A DNA stretch of 64,000 nt from positions 72,701,788-72,765,787 of the forward strand of contig CM057836.1 in NCBI GenBank assembly GCA_030068075.1. Reading direction: 5' to 3'. Both the position numbers and the translations under genes were made by a program. Within the stretch, counting starts at the first letter, position 1. Each line of letters begins with the position of its first letter. Under the pieces are notes generated by a model. It did not search any database and was not told where the DNA came from. It was given only the letters and a program-made list of their open reading frames with translations. Below, one piece after another: positions 23,501-35,059 of the stretch. Source of the DNA: Paguma larvata (taxonomy: Eukaryota; Chordata; Mammalia; Carnivora; Viverridae).

Positions 23501-23735
23501 GCATTTTTCACCATAAGGTTGTACTGTTATATAAAGATCCTGTATTATTATTGCTTTGGACACTTGTTAATTTTTTGCAGAGGTAAACTAATCATTGCTA
23601 TGATACTTTTCTGTCTTCGTTTTTCAGCTTAAGGGTTCATTTTGACTAGAATAAATTTATTGTGATTTGATTATAGATTTAAAAAACCAATCTGTAGTTC
23701 CTGCTTTTGTTTTCTCTTTTACCCATTTCTTGAAG

Positions 23736-23832
23736 GACTTTCAGCCCTCCAGGATATCGAAACGGGAGTGCAGCATATTTTAGCAGACATGATTGCTAAA
23801 GACAAAGACACGCTTGACTTCATTCGGAAATT
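23736..23832 (+). CDS. SRBD1: SRBD1 internal exon ([15 protein letters not shown]...)
   Basis: 97 bp; acceptor ttcttgaag|gac and donor aaatt|gtgagt. Two bases complete the Gly codon; it leaves with two bases of a Leu codon (tt + g). It encodes [20 protein letters not shown], then [11 protein letters not shown]. This aligns with the Tex segment in which an ADVDEALAGARDILAE-type helix precedes the second half of the N-terminal region. The acceptor tract is weak but T-rich further upstream. Confidence 0.96.
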
Positions 23833-25077
23833 GTGAGTAACTCTTTTATAGAGCTCTCTGCTTTGTGGACGCATGCTGTTAAGGGTCATATGGTTAGTGC
23901 TCACACCAGTGTTCATTAAAAGCTTTATTTTGGGACTGTTTTTCGGTAGCAGAACTCTTTGTTCAAGCAGCAGAGCACTAATACATAAAACAGATAAAAG
24001 TAAAGTTGCTTTAATTGAATTCTAGGCAGGGAGCCTGGAACTCTGCCTGCTCATCCTCCTAATACTGAAACCCCTCAATGGAGGGCTGGGGGGAACAGTT
24101 TAAAAACCACGGCATGGGTACACAGTCTGTGCTAGAGAGACTCATCTTCATGTAGAGTGCGTGGTGTGCTCTTTAAACGAAACGTGATGTGTGTACTATA
24201 CATGTATCATATTATATTTAATTTTAACATCAGGTATGGATAAAAATGCTGACCACAAAATGAATTTCAGCTGATGGAGAGAGCAGCTTATCCACAGTAT
24301 CACAGTCCCAATGTATAAGAGATTAGAACCTCGTGACCTAGGCCCTACTTGGGCCTTTGGATTTTATACCTCATTAAAAAATATCTCAAAACCCCATCTT
24401 AATATATTTCTCGGCCACGTATCAGCAGGGAAGACAGGGTTTTGCCGCAGTCTGCTCGTACTCTTTCTCCTCGTCCCTGGCTGAGGACGTGTGCAGAGGA
24501 GAGGAAAGGTGGAGGTGAACCCGTTGACTGCCATTGCTTGTCAGGGTTTTTGTTAACCCAAGGGAGAGCAGTTTCCTACTTCCCCAGTGGCCCTAGTAGG
24601 AATGAGTGCAAGTAGGAGAAGTGCCCGGATTTTAATTGTGTTTTTGTAAGGAATTACACTGCCGAGTTTGGCCTGTCATTGGAATGCCACCAATCCTCTT
24701 GTTTCCCTTTGTTTTAGCTTTACCTTGGCTATGACTGCCTAACTCAGTGGTTAGAAAAGATATCTAGACTAGAATTATTTTTGTTTTTAGTTTTTTAGAC
24801 TAAAATTATTGATCTGGTATCTGTAGGTACCAGATGATAACTGATACAGGCATTTTATAGGAGGATTGGTATAGATGTAGATCTGGAGGACCTACAGCAT
24901 GAATCGGCAGCGTCCTCTTTTGACGGGTCGATAAAGTTTTTATAGTTGGGCATCATTTAAAAAATTTTTCATTTGGTAATGGCTTAAGTTTTTTGCTAGC
25001 ATTATTTCCATATAAGGTGTTTCTTTACTAAGGCACATAGTAATAACTGCTTGTTTTTTGAATATTTATCTGAACAG
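23833..25077 (+). other. SRBD1: SRBD1 intron, 1.2 kb
   Basis: GT...AG intron without a recognisable SINE. A possible degenerate hAT tail (cagtttaaaaaccacggcat near 24099) is the only repeat-like trace. Otherwise nothing. Confidence 0.85.
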
Positions 25078-25213
25078 GTGCCAAAATAGGTATATTTGTA
25101 TCCAGTCATCGCTGGCGAAGGTGTCCTCAAAAAAAGTAAATGAGAAAGACGTTGATAAGTTTCTGCTCTACCAGAATTTTTCATGCAACATAAGAAACAT
25201 CCAGCATCATCAG
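25078..25213 (+). CDS. SRBD1: SRBD1 internal exon ([20 protein letters not shown]...)
   Basis: 136 bp; acceptor ctgaacag|g and donor catcag|gtaagt, a full consensus donor. One base completes Leu and the exon leaves in phase 0. It encodes [20 protein letters not shown], then [18 protein letters not shown] and RNIQHHQ. In Tex this is the region with the YE-YF-E phrase just before the ILAI-RGE block. The genomic frame is open from 25058, but the first residues of that run are intron. Confidence 0.97.
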
Positions 25214-25959
25214 GTAAGTAAGGAAACTGCGTATCCTTGCTGATAGTAATAATGATGATGCTACTTTGAATTTGCCTCCTACTTTGGTTATTAAGGAATT
25301 CAAGTTTTTAAGGCAATCATTTCCTTTTTTTTTCCCATATAAAGTCTCATAATATTGTCCTATCCTTCCCATTTCAAAATGGGGGAACTCAAGACCCAGA
25401 AAAGTTACTAATGCTGAGAATAATTAGCAGAGCTGACAATACACTACTTCAGATATCTTGACTTTCTGGCCGGTGATCTTTTGTATTAGACTTTGCTCTC
25501 AGTGTGCTTGGATTTGAGTTCAATTCTGGATCTTTTCCATGTGACATACAAATTAGAAGTAATCTGATTTAGAATAAAGTATGAGAGATCTCGCTTAGTT
25601 GTATAAATCATAGTTGTTTTTTATCAGTGTTTTAATTTCATTTTTCAGTTTACTAATTTTTTTCCTAATTGTAGTCATAGGTTGTCTCTACAGTATGTAA
25701 AGTGGCTTTTATGTCACATAGGGGAAAAAAAGATGATTCACAAACTGAAAATACAATTACTGTCTTTTACCTGTGTAGCTCCTTTTACCAGTATTCTTTA
25801 TTTCTTTGTATGCTTTTGAGTTATTGTCCAGTGTCTTTTCATTTCTGCCTAAAGTCATTCCTGTAACATTTCATGTAGGGCTGATTTATTAGTGCAGACT
25901 CCCTCAGTTTTTGTTTATCTGTAAGGTCTTAATTTCTTCTTTTTTAAAAATTTATTTTT

Positions 25960-26183
25960 GGGGCGCCTGGGTGGCTCAGTCAGTTAAGCAGCCGACTTCA
26001 GCTCAGGTCATGATCTCACGGGCTGTGAGTTCGAGCCCCGCGTCGGGCTCTGTGCTGATGGCTCAGAGCCTGGAGCCTGCTTCAGATTCTGTATCTCCCT
26101 CTCTCTCTGCGCTTCCCTTGCTCACACTCTGTCTCTATGCCTCTCAAAAATAAAATTAAAAAACGTTAAAAAAATTTGAAAGA
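25960..26183 (+). mobile_element. Carnivoran SINE (SINEC type), near consensus
   Basis: Head ggggcgcctgggtggctcag at 25960, box-B-like gttcgagccccgcgtcgggc, tail cgttaaaaaaatttgaaag. Flanks aaaaatttattttt and aaaaattattttta give an imperfect duplication. Confidence 0.95.
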
Positions 26184-26362
26184 AAAATTATTTTTAATCG
26201 TGATAAAATACATGTAACATATGTGTTTAACTTATAATTTTACCATCCTGTTTTTAAATGTACAGTTCAGTAATGTTAAATATATTCACATTGTTGTCGA
26301 ACAGTCTCCAGAACTTTTTTCTAGGTATAGAATTCTTGGTTGACAGTTTTTTCCCCAACACT

Positions 26363-26564
26363 TTTTTAATGTTTATTTTTTGAGAGAGAGAGTGTGAGCA
26401 GGGGAAGGGCAGAGAAAGAGGGAGGGAGACAAAGAATCCCAAGCAGGCTCCAGGCTCCAAGCTATCAGCACAGAACCCAATGCTGGGCTTGAATGCATGA
26501 ATTACGAGATCATGACCTGAGCCAAAGTCTGACACTTAACCAACCTGAGCCACCCAGGTGCGCC
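26363..26564 (-). mobile_element. Carnivoran SINE (SINEC type)
   Basis: Minus-strand copy with head ggcgcacctgggtggctcag (read from 26564). A short duplication is formed by aacactttt at the left and agcacttt at the right. It sits inside the L1-like piece. Confidence 0.9.
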
Positions 26565-27105
26565 TTCAGCACTTTGAATTTATCATCCCACTGTCTCTGG
26601 CTTCCATGATTTTGATGAATAATCAGCTGTAAATCTTACTGAATCCTTAACACACAATGAATGACTTACTTCTTCCAGGATTCTCTGGAAGATTTAGGTT
26701 TGGACAGTTTGATTATAATGTGTCTCACTGTGGATCTCTTTGAGTTTAGCCCTCTTGGGATTTATTATGATTCTTGGATGTGTTGATGAATGTTTTTTAT
26801 CAAAACTGGGAAATTTGGGGCCATTATTTCTTCAAATATTCTTTCTGCCTCTCTTTCTCTCCTGGGTTTCCTGTTCTACGTATGTTGTTATACTTGATGG
26901 TGTCTCACAGGTCTCTTAGGCTCTACTTATTTACTTATTTTTTCTTCTCAGACTCTATAAATCTCAATTGACCTATCTTCAAGTTTGCTGATGAAATTCT
27001 GCTTCTGCTTGCTCAAATTAACTATTGAGGGGCAGAGAGAGAGGGAGGATCCCTCTATATTATTTCCTTTCTTCTACTTGCTTTAGGTTTGTTTGCTCTT
27101 CTTTA

Positions 27106-27336
27106 TTATTTTTTTAAGTTTTTAATGTTTGTTTATGTTTGAGAGACAGAGAAAGAGAGAGAGAGAGAGCGTGAGCAGGGGAGGGGCAGAAAGAGTGGGA
27201 AACGCAGAATCTGAAGCAGGCTCCAGGCTCTGAGCTGTCAGCACAAAGCCTGATGTGGGGCTCGAACTTACAAACCTTGAGATCATGACTTGAGCCGAAG
27301 CTGGACACTCAACAGACTGAGCCACCCAGGTGCCCC
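27106..27336 (-). mobile_element. Carnivoran SINE (SINEC type)
   Basis: Minus-strand copy with head ggggcacctgggtggctcag read from 27336. The 16-bp duplication has one mismatch: tgtttgctcttcttta (27090-27105) and tgttcgctcttcttta (27337-27352). Confidence 0.95.
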
Positions 27337-27484
27337 TGTTCGCTCTTCTTTAAAGGAGCATTTTTAATATCTTTTAAGACAATTTGTCTTTTAATATATT
27401 AATTAAGAGATAGCTTGATCTGAATTTAAATTTTTCCTTCACTTGTAATCTTTGTTATTTGGGACAGAGTAGTCTTAGAAAACT

Positions 27485-27610
27485 TATTACGTAAAATGAA
27501 GATGATACATACCTCACTGGTGGCTTTGAAAATTGAATGAGGTAAGTATTTAAAGTGCTTAGATGTACTTGACAATTAGTAAATGCTCAGTAAATGGTAA
27601 CAGTTAGTAG
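27485..27610 (+). mobile_element. MIR SINE 3' fragment
   Basis: gatgatacatacctcactgg, ttgaatgaggtaagtattta, aagtgcttagatgtac and a tagtaaatgctcagtaaatg end match a forward MIR. Confidence 0.65.
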
Positions 27611-27986
27611 TTACTATTCCACTTGGGAATTTGCATGTTTGTATATCTTAACAATATATTTTCACAAATGTGAAAAATATATTTTTTAACTCCAGATGAT
27701 CAAAAAGTTTCAATTAATCAAATGTGAAATGAGATTTTTAGATCACCAAAGTATCTTTCTGTGAATGTCATAGGCTTTATGCCTGTTTTTATTTAAAAAA
27801 AATTTTTTTTGAAAGACTGTAAAGAAGTGATTATTTTTAAATGCGATTTGGTAAATAAGTGAATAAAAATTTCATATAGCTCTAGGCTGGGTAACTACTG
27901 TATTTATTTCACAAACCCTGACTGGTTAAGTTGATATTTATATATTTTGTGGATCATTAGTCTTTGCCATGTTTGTTTGCATCCAG

Positions 27987-28090
27987 ATCCTGGCAATTAA
28001 CCGTGGGGAAAATTTGAAGATACTGACCGTTAAGGTCAACATTTCTGATGGAGTGAAGAATGAGTTCTGTAGGTGGTGCATCCAAAACAG
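27987..28090 (+). CDS. SRBD1: SRBD1 internal exon ([17 protein letters not shown]...)
   Basis: 104 bp; acceptor gcatccag|atc and donor aacag|gtctgt, the weakest-looking donor of the series at +3 to +6. It enters in phase 0 and leaves with two bases of Arg (ag + g). It encodes [20 protein letters not shown], then [14 protein letters not shown]. The ILAINRGE block is conserved with Tex (LAL-RGE-EG.L), at the end of the N-terminal region. Confidence 0.96.
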
Positions 28091-28520
28091 GTCTGTTTAT
28101 AGATTTTTACAGAATTTCTTTCTTTTATTTCTAAAATAAATATAAATGTTGTAGATGTTTAAATAGGAAATAGGATATATTAAGTATTTAAATAAATTAT
28201 TCATAGTAATTATCTCTAGGGAGAGGGATTTTTACTCTAATACTTTTTTGTACTGTTGGAATCTTAAAAAGTGTGTTTCTCTTATGAAAAACTGAATTAA
28301 CAAAACGTGCTGTATATGACAGATCTGAAATGTTTTGCTCATTAAGGATTATTGAAGCAAAAATATAATTTGTCAGATATTATGATATAAATCTCTAAAC
28401 ATATGCAGTTTACATAAAATATTTTGCACATTAAAGATGATTGCAATGAACATTAAATTTATTGGATATTTTAGAGATATGTTGGAGCTTATGTAACTTT
28501 TTATTATCTTTTTTCATTTG

Positions 28521-28572
28521 TTAAGGGAACCTTTTATTTATTTATTTATTTATTTTTTAAGGGAACCTTTTA
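28521..28572. repeat. Direct repeat around a 20-bp T-rich insert
   Basis: ttaagggaacctttta occurs at 28521-28536 and again at 28557-28572, separated by 20 bases of TTTA/T only. This is the layout of a retroposon target duplication around a bare tail. Confidence 0.75.
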
Positions 28573-29446
28573 AAATAGCACCATATGTTTGATTACAACT
28601 TCTAACTTTTAGCTTTAACTTTTTAGAGTGTATTTGATCCTCATAACAATCTGGTTCATTGGTAGAGAAGTTTCGTAGCTGCCATTTTGCCAATGAGAAA
28701 ACTGATATAAAGGTCAAGAAGCTTGCCTAGCGGTTAGGATGTGTAATTCTGTGTAATTCTTAAGTTAGGGAGATTGTTGGGAAAGCTGTTTGAAGAGTTG
28801 GATGAATATTTCTTTGAGAGGAGGAAGTGCTGTGTATTTTAGAAATTAGCTGTCTCATCCAACATAGTACTTTTCATCAATTCATTGGAAGCCAGTTTGC
28901 AAAAACCCAGTTCCATGAAGGATTAACTTGCTTTATGATCAAATAATGCTATTTGGACCTATCAAGTGAAACGTCTATCTCAATGTCAATCAGTATGTAA
29001 ATTATGTAAGCTAATTATGTTTTAGCCATACATGGAATTCTGTGCAGCCATCTTGAAAAAGTTGAGATAGAGGTAAACTTGAAATACAAACATGTCTTAC
29101 TGGGTTTAAAAGACAGCTTATAATTAATATTTATAGTGTGGTCTCATTAATGGCAAAAAGTAGGTCTGTGTAAGAACATTTTTGAAAAAATACAAACGAT
29201 CTGTTCCATAGCTCCGGTGTGAGATTTTAATTTTCTGTTGTATACTCTCCTGTGGAGTTTGTGTGTTTTTGTTTTTTTGGTTTTTTTTTAGTGAATGTTT
29301 ATTTCCTTTGTAAACAAATTTCATTAAAAATAAAAAGATAAACAACTAAAGGAAATAGATTTAAACAATAGTGTGAAGAAATTAGGTAATTTTAATTTAA
29401 AATATAATGAAACTCTGGGATAGTTGCATAGAAAGAAGAAAATCCT

Positions 29447-29655
29447 GGGGTGCCTGGGTAGCTCTGTTGGTTCGGCATCTGACTCCTGACTTTGACTCAG
29501 GTCATGATCTCATGATTCGTGGGATTGAGCTCCGCATCAGGCTCTGTGCTGATGGTGTGGAGCCTGCTTGGGATTCTCTCTATCCCTCTATCTCTGCCCT
29601 TCTCCCGCTCGCTCTCTCTCTCTTCTCTCAAAAGTAAACATTTAAAAAAAAAAAG
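29447..29655 (+). mobile_element. Carnivoran SINE, older subtype
   Basis: Head ggggtgcctgggtagctctg, catctgactcctgactttga, and the older-type ggtgtggagcctgcttggga; tail aaaagtaaacatttaaaaaa. The flanks aagaaaatcct and aagaacaaaaccct suggest an imperfect duplication. Confidence 0.92.
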
Positions 29656-29669
29656 AACAAAACCCTAAG

Positions 29670-29810
29670 AAGCAGGTATATCTGAGTTTGAATTCCAGTT
29701 ATATTCTTTCTTACCCTTGTCACTATGAGCATGTTATTTAATTTCTTTCTCTCAGTTTCATTATTGTCAAAATGATAAGTAATACCTTTTTCACAGATTC
29801 GAAAGAAGTA
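29670..29810 (+). mobile_element. MIR SINE fragment
   Basis: tgagtttgaattccagttat, then tgagcatgttatttaatttc, tctcagtttcattattgtca and aaaatgataagtaatacctt follow forward MIR order. Confidence 0.65.
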
Positions 29811-30689
29811 GATGATATTCCATGTAATTGTGTAGCCTTCAGTAGTATCTGTGATTACAAAGTAATGGGATTATTGTACACATTTCCTTTTTAGAAATAT
29901 CTTTTAGAAATAGATCATGTAAATTGGAGACAATGCTTATCTTATTTTCCTATGAATGTTCATAATACTAACAGTCTGTCCTCAATAGTTAAGGAAGTAT
30001 TAGTTATGCTTTTAACCTATTATCTTCATCCTAAGTAAATGTTCAGGAGTGGTTTCCTCACAGTGATTTAAATGGTTTTTCATGGCTCATCTATACTTTA
30101 TTTAATTCTTCTTCAATTGAATAATTGGTAATATTATTTAACCTATACTATAATACTTTACTATGGTATAGTGCTATGTTTCAGTTACATTCTAGAAGTT
30201 TCTCTTTATTTAGGTAATTGAGGAAACACTTCTATGGAAACTAAAGAGCTGAAACAAGAGCCAACTAAAATACTTCTCTGGGAACCAAAGAAACATTCTC
30301 AGGGAATTTTTTTTTTTTAAACACATTTGAACAACTGGAGATACTTACTCAAATCTTTTCTTCTTCATCGTCTTCTTTTTTGTTTTACTCTCTTTGTCCC
30401 TACTTCTTTCACCTTCCACGTCACTCATGTATTCATCCATTTAGATTGTATGCTAGATGCCTTATGCTACAGATAAATATGCTGTTTGTCCGTGGCGACA
30501 GTGTAGTTTAATGGAGAAGACCCTGACAAATAGTTAAGAGTATGCTGAGGCTGTAAAGGAGAATTGCAGTGTTTCATAAGAGTCTGTAACAGGGAACCCT
30601 AATGGAGCCTGGGTTGCATGCATACATAGGTCAGAGGCAGAAGGAGAGGAGCAAGAAGCAACAAGAAGTGAAGATTGACTTGTAGGTGT

Positions 30690-30930
30690 GGGCCAGATCA
30701 TACCTAGCTTTCTACACAGGGATGGATTTTGTTCTTTATCTTAAGGGTAATGGAAAGCCAAGAAAGAGTTTAAACAGAGGATTATCATAATCATCAGTTT
30801 GCATTTTAAGTTACTCTGGCTGCAATATAGGGAATTATTTGGAAGGAATCCAGAGTAGATATGGGGGCAAGAAATAAGGTTTAAGGAAGACCGTTGAGGC
30901 TTCCAGAAGGATCAGGTAGGCAATGTTAAG
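30690..30930 (+). repeat. Old mammalian repeat, second copy of the 11.8-kb family
   Basis: tggattttgttctttatctt, aagggtaatggaaagccaag, ttactctggctgcaatatag, a gaaggaatccagagtag block. Same order as at 11800-12070. Family name is not assigned. Confidence 0.5.
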
Positions 30931-31084
30931 GATTTCTGGTTTTTTCCTACTAGCAATGGGGCTACCTTGGTTTGGCTTTAAAGGGAATGACCCTCAGTAG
31001 ATATCAGAAACATACATGTAAAAAATCTCTCCCTTAGGGCCTTCATGACCCAAAACTGTGTTCTGTCCTAACTTGCCAAGCTCT

Positions 31085-31310
31085 ATAGCATGATGTGTAA
31101 GACCCTTAGTGATCCGGGCTTTGCCATATTTTCTAGCCCTCTCTACCCCCTGCCTGATCCTGCCAGCTATGCTCTAGCAGTACTAATCTACTTGTGGTTA
31201 CTTAGACTCATCATGTTCCTTTCATGCCTCTGTGCTTTTACATATGCCAGCGTTTCTTACCGGTATGCTTTTATTTCTGGGTCTTGTTTGGCAAAGTACA
31301 ATTAATTTTT
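31085..31310 (+). mobile_element. L2 LINE fragment
   Basis: ccttagtgatccgggctttg, then ctgccagctatgctctagca, catgcctctgtgcttttaca and a gccagcgtttctta end match L2 in forward order. Confidence 0.55.
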
Positions 31311-32084
31311 TAAAACCCATTTCCAAAAATAAAATAAAAATAAAACCATTTCAGATCCTTCATCTGGGACATCTTTCTTGACACTGGGAACAGTAATAGT
31401 AATATTTTAATATTAATAATGTGTGTTCAGTTCATATCCTACTCCTCTCTACCCCTCATGCCCTCAGATAAAAGTGGCAGTAGGGAGTAACAGGGATTTG
31501 TGTGGAAAGATGTATGTCCCAAAAGCACTTTCATTCGAATTAAAAAACAAACAAAACTATATGCTGCTCAGATAATAACCTTCTATGGAAGAGATTCAAT
31601 TAGTTATTATGAAACCTTTAGTATACTACATAGTTGATGCTCAAATGTTTATTCACTGAAATTTAGTTGATTTTCTACTGAGATAAGTAAGGAAGATGAC
31701 AGTATCCTTCAGGTATATTAATGGTTTATTTTATTATTATTTATAAAGTAAATATTTTATTAGTGGTTTCTATTTAAGAGTCATTGAAGGACAGGGGCAG
31801 AGATGCTATAGATGGATGGAAACATGAAAGGAGTAGGGATGAATTTGTCCTTTTTAGCTTGTTTTTTTCTTACTGTTCTTTATCCAGTGTCCATTCACAT
31901 TCAATTCTCTGACATTTATATCCGTCGGCATGTGTGCAGATACACTGCGCGGTAGAGCACCACAGCCTGAGGAGTAGAGCGAGCTCTACTCAGCAATGGC
32001 AAGAGGCAAGGCTTAAAACAGAGTTTGTCCTTTGCTCAGTCTACTCTGACTCTCAGGAAGAGATAAAGAAATGTGCATGTTTGT

Positions 32085-32420
32085 CTTAGCTTTGCTGCCG
32101 TAACAAAATGCCATAGACTGGTGGCTTAAACAACAGAAGTTTATTTTCTCCCAGGTCTGGACACTGTAAAGTCCAAGATCAAGGGGTAGGCTGATTTGGT
32201 TCCTGGTGAGAATCCTCTTCTTGGCTTGTAGACCACTGCCTTCTGACTGTGTCCTCACCTGGCTGGGAGAGAGAGGGCAGGCTCTCTGATAATCTTTTCT
32301 TTTAAGGCACTAATGCCATCATGAGGGCCCTTACCCTCATGACTGTATTTAACCTCATTATCTCCCAGAGGCCCATCTCCAGATAACATCTCATTGCGGG
32401 TTAGGGCTTCAGTATATTAA
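32085..32420. repeat. Old interspersed repeat, family not assigned
   Basis: gctgccgtaacaaaatgcca, gtggcttaaacaacagaagt, ttattttctcccaggtctgg, aagtccaagatcaaggggta and catctccagataacatctca are a familiar mammalian repeat order. I do not assign its family. Confidence 0.5.
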
Positions 32421-32783
32421 TTTTAGGGGACATAATTCAGTTCATAGCAGTGCATTCATCATTTTCTAGTGACTGTCTTATATCTTAAGATTTTCACCAT
32501 TATTAATAATGCTTTGGGAGACTCTTCCCAGAATAAGAAAGTTTTCTCCTCCCTTAAGTTTTATATATATATGGCCTTGGTTACCAGGTTTTTAAAAATA
32601 AGAACTCCAGATGTCATAGTAATAATTTCCAGACATCAAGTCTTTCCTCACAGATTATGTTACTTTGGCTTCAATAAAGTTTTTCCCCCATTTCTGTTCC
32701 ACTTCCTCTTCCCTCTTCCAGGAGCCCTTTCATGGTCTTGTTATTGTTACATCAGTTTTAGTGTAGGCTTTTCTTGTTTGCAG

Positions 32784-32891
32784 GTGGAGACCACGTGGCT
32801 TTGCAAGGCCGGAGTTAATGAAGATCTTACACGATTCACTGGATGATTCTTTTAAACGCCTTATTTATCCTCTCCTCTGTAGAGAGTTCAG
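32784..32891 (+). CDS. SRBD1: SRBD1 internal exon ([15 protein letters not shown]...)
   Basis: 108 bp; acceptor gtttgcag|g with a T-rich tract and donor ttcag|gtatgc. One base completes Arg; it leaves with two bases of another Arg (ag + g). It encodes [20 protein letters not shown], then [15 protein letters not shown]. The DSFKRLI-P-L-REFR block matches the Tex DA-KRL--PSLERE-R region just before the YqgF domain. A longer frame from 32469 reads this exon in the wrong phase and is a shadow. Confidence 0.97.
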
Positions 32892-33354
32892 GTATGCATC
32901 TTATCTTGTTTAATTTTATATACCATTTATTATTATGCATGGTAATAGACCCATTAAAGCATGAAGTACGTATTTGTTGATCCACTAACCAATCCAAATA
33001 ACTGAGTCAGAATCACAAAGTAATGACAGTTAAGTCTCGATTTCAATCTGTAGAGGCAGTCACATGCATAGATCACAAAACCCAACTCTTAATTACAACG
33101 TATTTTTCAAATCTTGACCACTTAATGTGTACCCCTTCCAGTCTTACAATACCAGTTTTGCACTTCAATAGCCAAGACAAGCAGATGGTTTTATCGATGG
33201 GAGATTTGACTTGGGAATAATAAACTAAGAAGTTAATGGAGAATTTAGTTGGAAGCAGTGTTTGGAGGTAACAGAACCAAAAACAGGGTAAAGAAGTCCA
33301 TGGACACACAATGAATTTCTTACTGTGAAGAGAGAAGACTAATATATGTATTTT

Positions 33355-33573
33355 TTAAATTTTTTTTTAATATCCATTTATTTTTGAGAGACAGAGAGAC
33401 AGAGCATGAGCAGGGGAGGGGCAGAGAGAGAGGGAGACATAGAATCCAAAGCAGGCTCCAGGCTCTGCTGGACTTGAACTCATGAACCCAATGTGGGGCT
33501 TGAACTCATGAACCGTGAGATCTTGACCTAAGCTGAAGTTGGATGCTTAACCTACTGAGGCACCTGGATGTCC
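33355..33573 (-). mobile_element. Carnivoran SINE, internally rearranged
   Basis: Minus-strand copy with duplication ctaatatatgtatttt (33339-33354) and ctaatatatacgtttt (33574-33589). The middle lacks the usual ctgtcagcacagagcc stretch and has cttgaactcatgaacc twice (33473-33488 and 33499-33514). Confidence 0.93.
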
Positions 33574-35059
33574 CTAATATATACGTTTTAAACTCAAAAT
33601 GGGAGTTATTTGGGTGAATAATTACCAGCAGTGAGGAGTGAATATTAGAGATGATTAAAGTGACGATCTAAGTGGACTAGCAGAAGGACTAAGAGTTACA
33701 AAGAACTGTGGGAGAGCTAAGGTGCAGTTTGTGAGTTTTTGTTGGGGAGGAGATGGAAGGAGGTTGTAGGAGGCAAGACTCTCTTTCTTGCTTCTCTCTT
33801 GCCTTTGTCTTTGTAGTCAGTCTTCAAACCAGCTATTCCCTCATGTATTTCTTTCTGTGTGCTTTAGACTATCTTCATTCTCATGTATGGGTTTCAGCAA
33901 GGATTACTTGAGAGTAGATTTCTCTCCATCTCTTCAAGCTCACTAGAATTGATAGCAGCCTTTATAATGTTTGTTTTTCTTTTACTGCACTTGGCCATTG
34001 ACTTTGGAGGTGTTAAGAGCAGGGATTCAGAAGGTACTATTGAAAAAGACACACAGCTTTTTTGACCAGCTTCTTTTTATCAAAGTCCTTCATTCTCTTG
34101 ATTCATCCTTCATAGCTCAGTTGTCCCTTAATAATATTGTTTCTATTTGAATCCTATTTCATTTCAAGTCTGTGTGAGGTAACATGTCTTGCTTTTGAGT
34201 GCTAGGGCATAAAATTTAAAAATAAGGGGTTTTGTTTATAATGAAGGAAAAAGAGAAAATTACCTTATTCAAAATTTTATTTCCTTTTATTTTTTCTTTA
34301 TCTTGTTTTTTCATGTTGCATGAAATGTCCAGTAGTGCTTTTGACATTTTTGTGTACATTCGATTTGAGTAGTTTCACTGCCTACGGAATGATTTCACTG
34401 AGATTTAATGTAGCAGTTTGGGTGTGGGATTGTCTAATGTATAATCCTTCTCTGACTTCCATTAGCAGTGGGCAAGCAAGACCACTTTTCTTCTCTTTTT
34501 CTAAAATGGCTGTAGTTAAAAATATATTTATCTTATTTTAGTCTGTAAGTTGGTTTGCAGACATTGTCTGCAGATGTGTCTCCTGATAGAAGTACTTGTA
34601 ATTACCTAAACAGCAATTGAGGGAGAAGCCTCCCAATTGATTTTCCTTTAAAGAAAATTACTTTGAATCTTTAATTAAAAAGAATTTTGTCCTAATGTAG
34701 AAAAATTGAAAGAATCATAAAACACAAAGCAAAAAGCCCACAAAATTTCACTGTCTAGAGATAATCATGAACATATATATTCAGTTGGCTATATATAATG
34801 CAGTCTACTTCGGATTTCTTATTTCTGCAGCTATCAAGATGATTGATTCATCCATGTGTCGTTTTTCACACATGCCTCTTTCATCAGTCCTACATTGTCA
34901 ATTACCAAGTGCTGTCTATTTGCCCAGCCTTTATCATAACTTGACTTTTGCCTCCTCTTATTCTCTGTGATTATAGTTTCAGTTCAGGATATCATAATTC
35001 GTTGTGTGGATTACTATTCTTGGGTCTTAAATGATCTCTGTCTTTGTTTTGCAATAACA

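Larger units (their letters stand above)
19261..23735 (+). other. SRBD1: SRBD1 intron, 4.5 kb
   Basis: GT...AG intron. It has an antisense L1 piece near 19420-19850, two near-consensus + strand SINEs (21684, 22998), a MER5-like relic near 21910-22075 and a MIR at 23330-23500. I see nothing in 19900-21680 or 22090-22980 beyond a short (GT)n at 19948. Confidence 0.85.
25840..27020 (-). mobile_element. L1-related LINE fragment, split by two SINEs
   Basis: catttctgcctaaagtcatt, ctccctcagtttttgtttat, then after the SINEs ttggttgacagttttttccc, gtttgattataatgtgtctc and cttcaaatattctttctgcc are a well-known order in old mammalian L1 copies. A second copy of the same section is near 37900-39130. The strand is my inference. 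Confidence 0.5.
25214..27986 (+). other. SRBD1: SRBD1 intron, 2.8 kb
   Basis: GT...AG intron, mostly repeat: an L1-like piece from 25840 to about 27020 carries two SINEs, and a third SINE follows at 27106. A MIR is at 27485-27610. I see nothing in 25214-25840 or 27620-27986. Confidence 0.85.
28091..32783 (+). other. SRBD1: SRBD1 intron, 4.7 kb
   Basis: GT...AG intron. It has a tail-only retroposon insertion (28521-28572), one SINE (29447), a MIR (29670), an old unnamed repeat (30690), an L2 piece (31085) and an old repeat with a cttaaacaacagaagtttat phrase (32085-32420). The stretches 28750-29440, 29830-30400 and 31400-32080 hold nothing I recognise. Confidence 0.85.

Noticed and set aside
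32469..32846. 125-codon frame ending in the exon at 32784
   Set aside because: It reads the exon in the wrong phase; the SRBD1 frame is fixed by exons on both sides.
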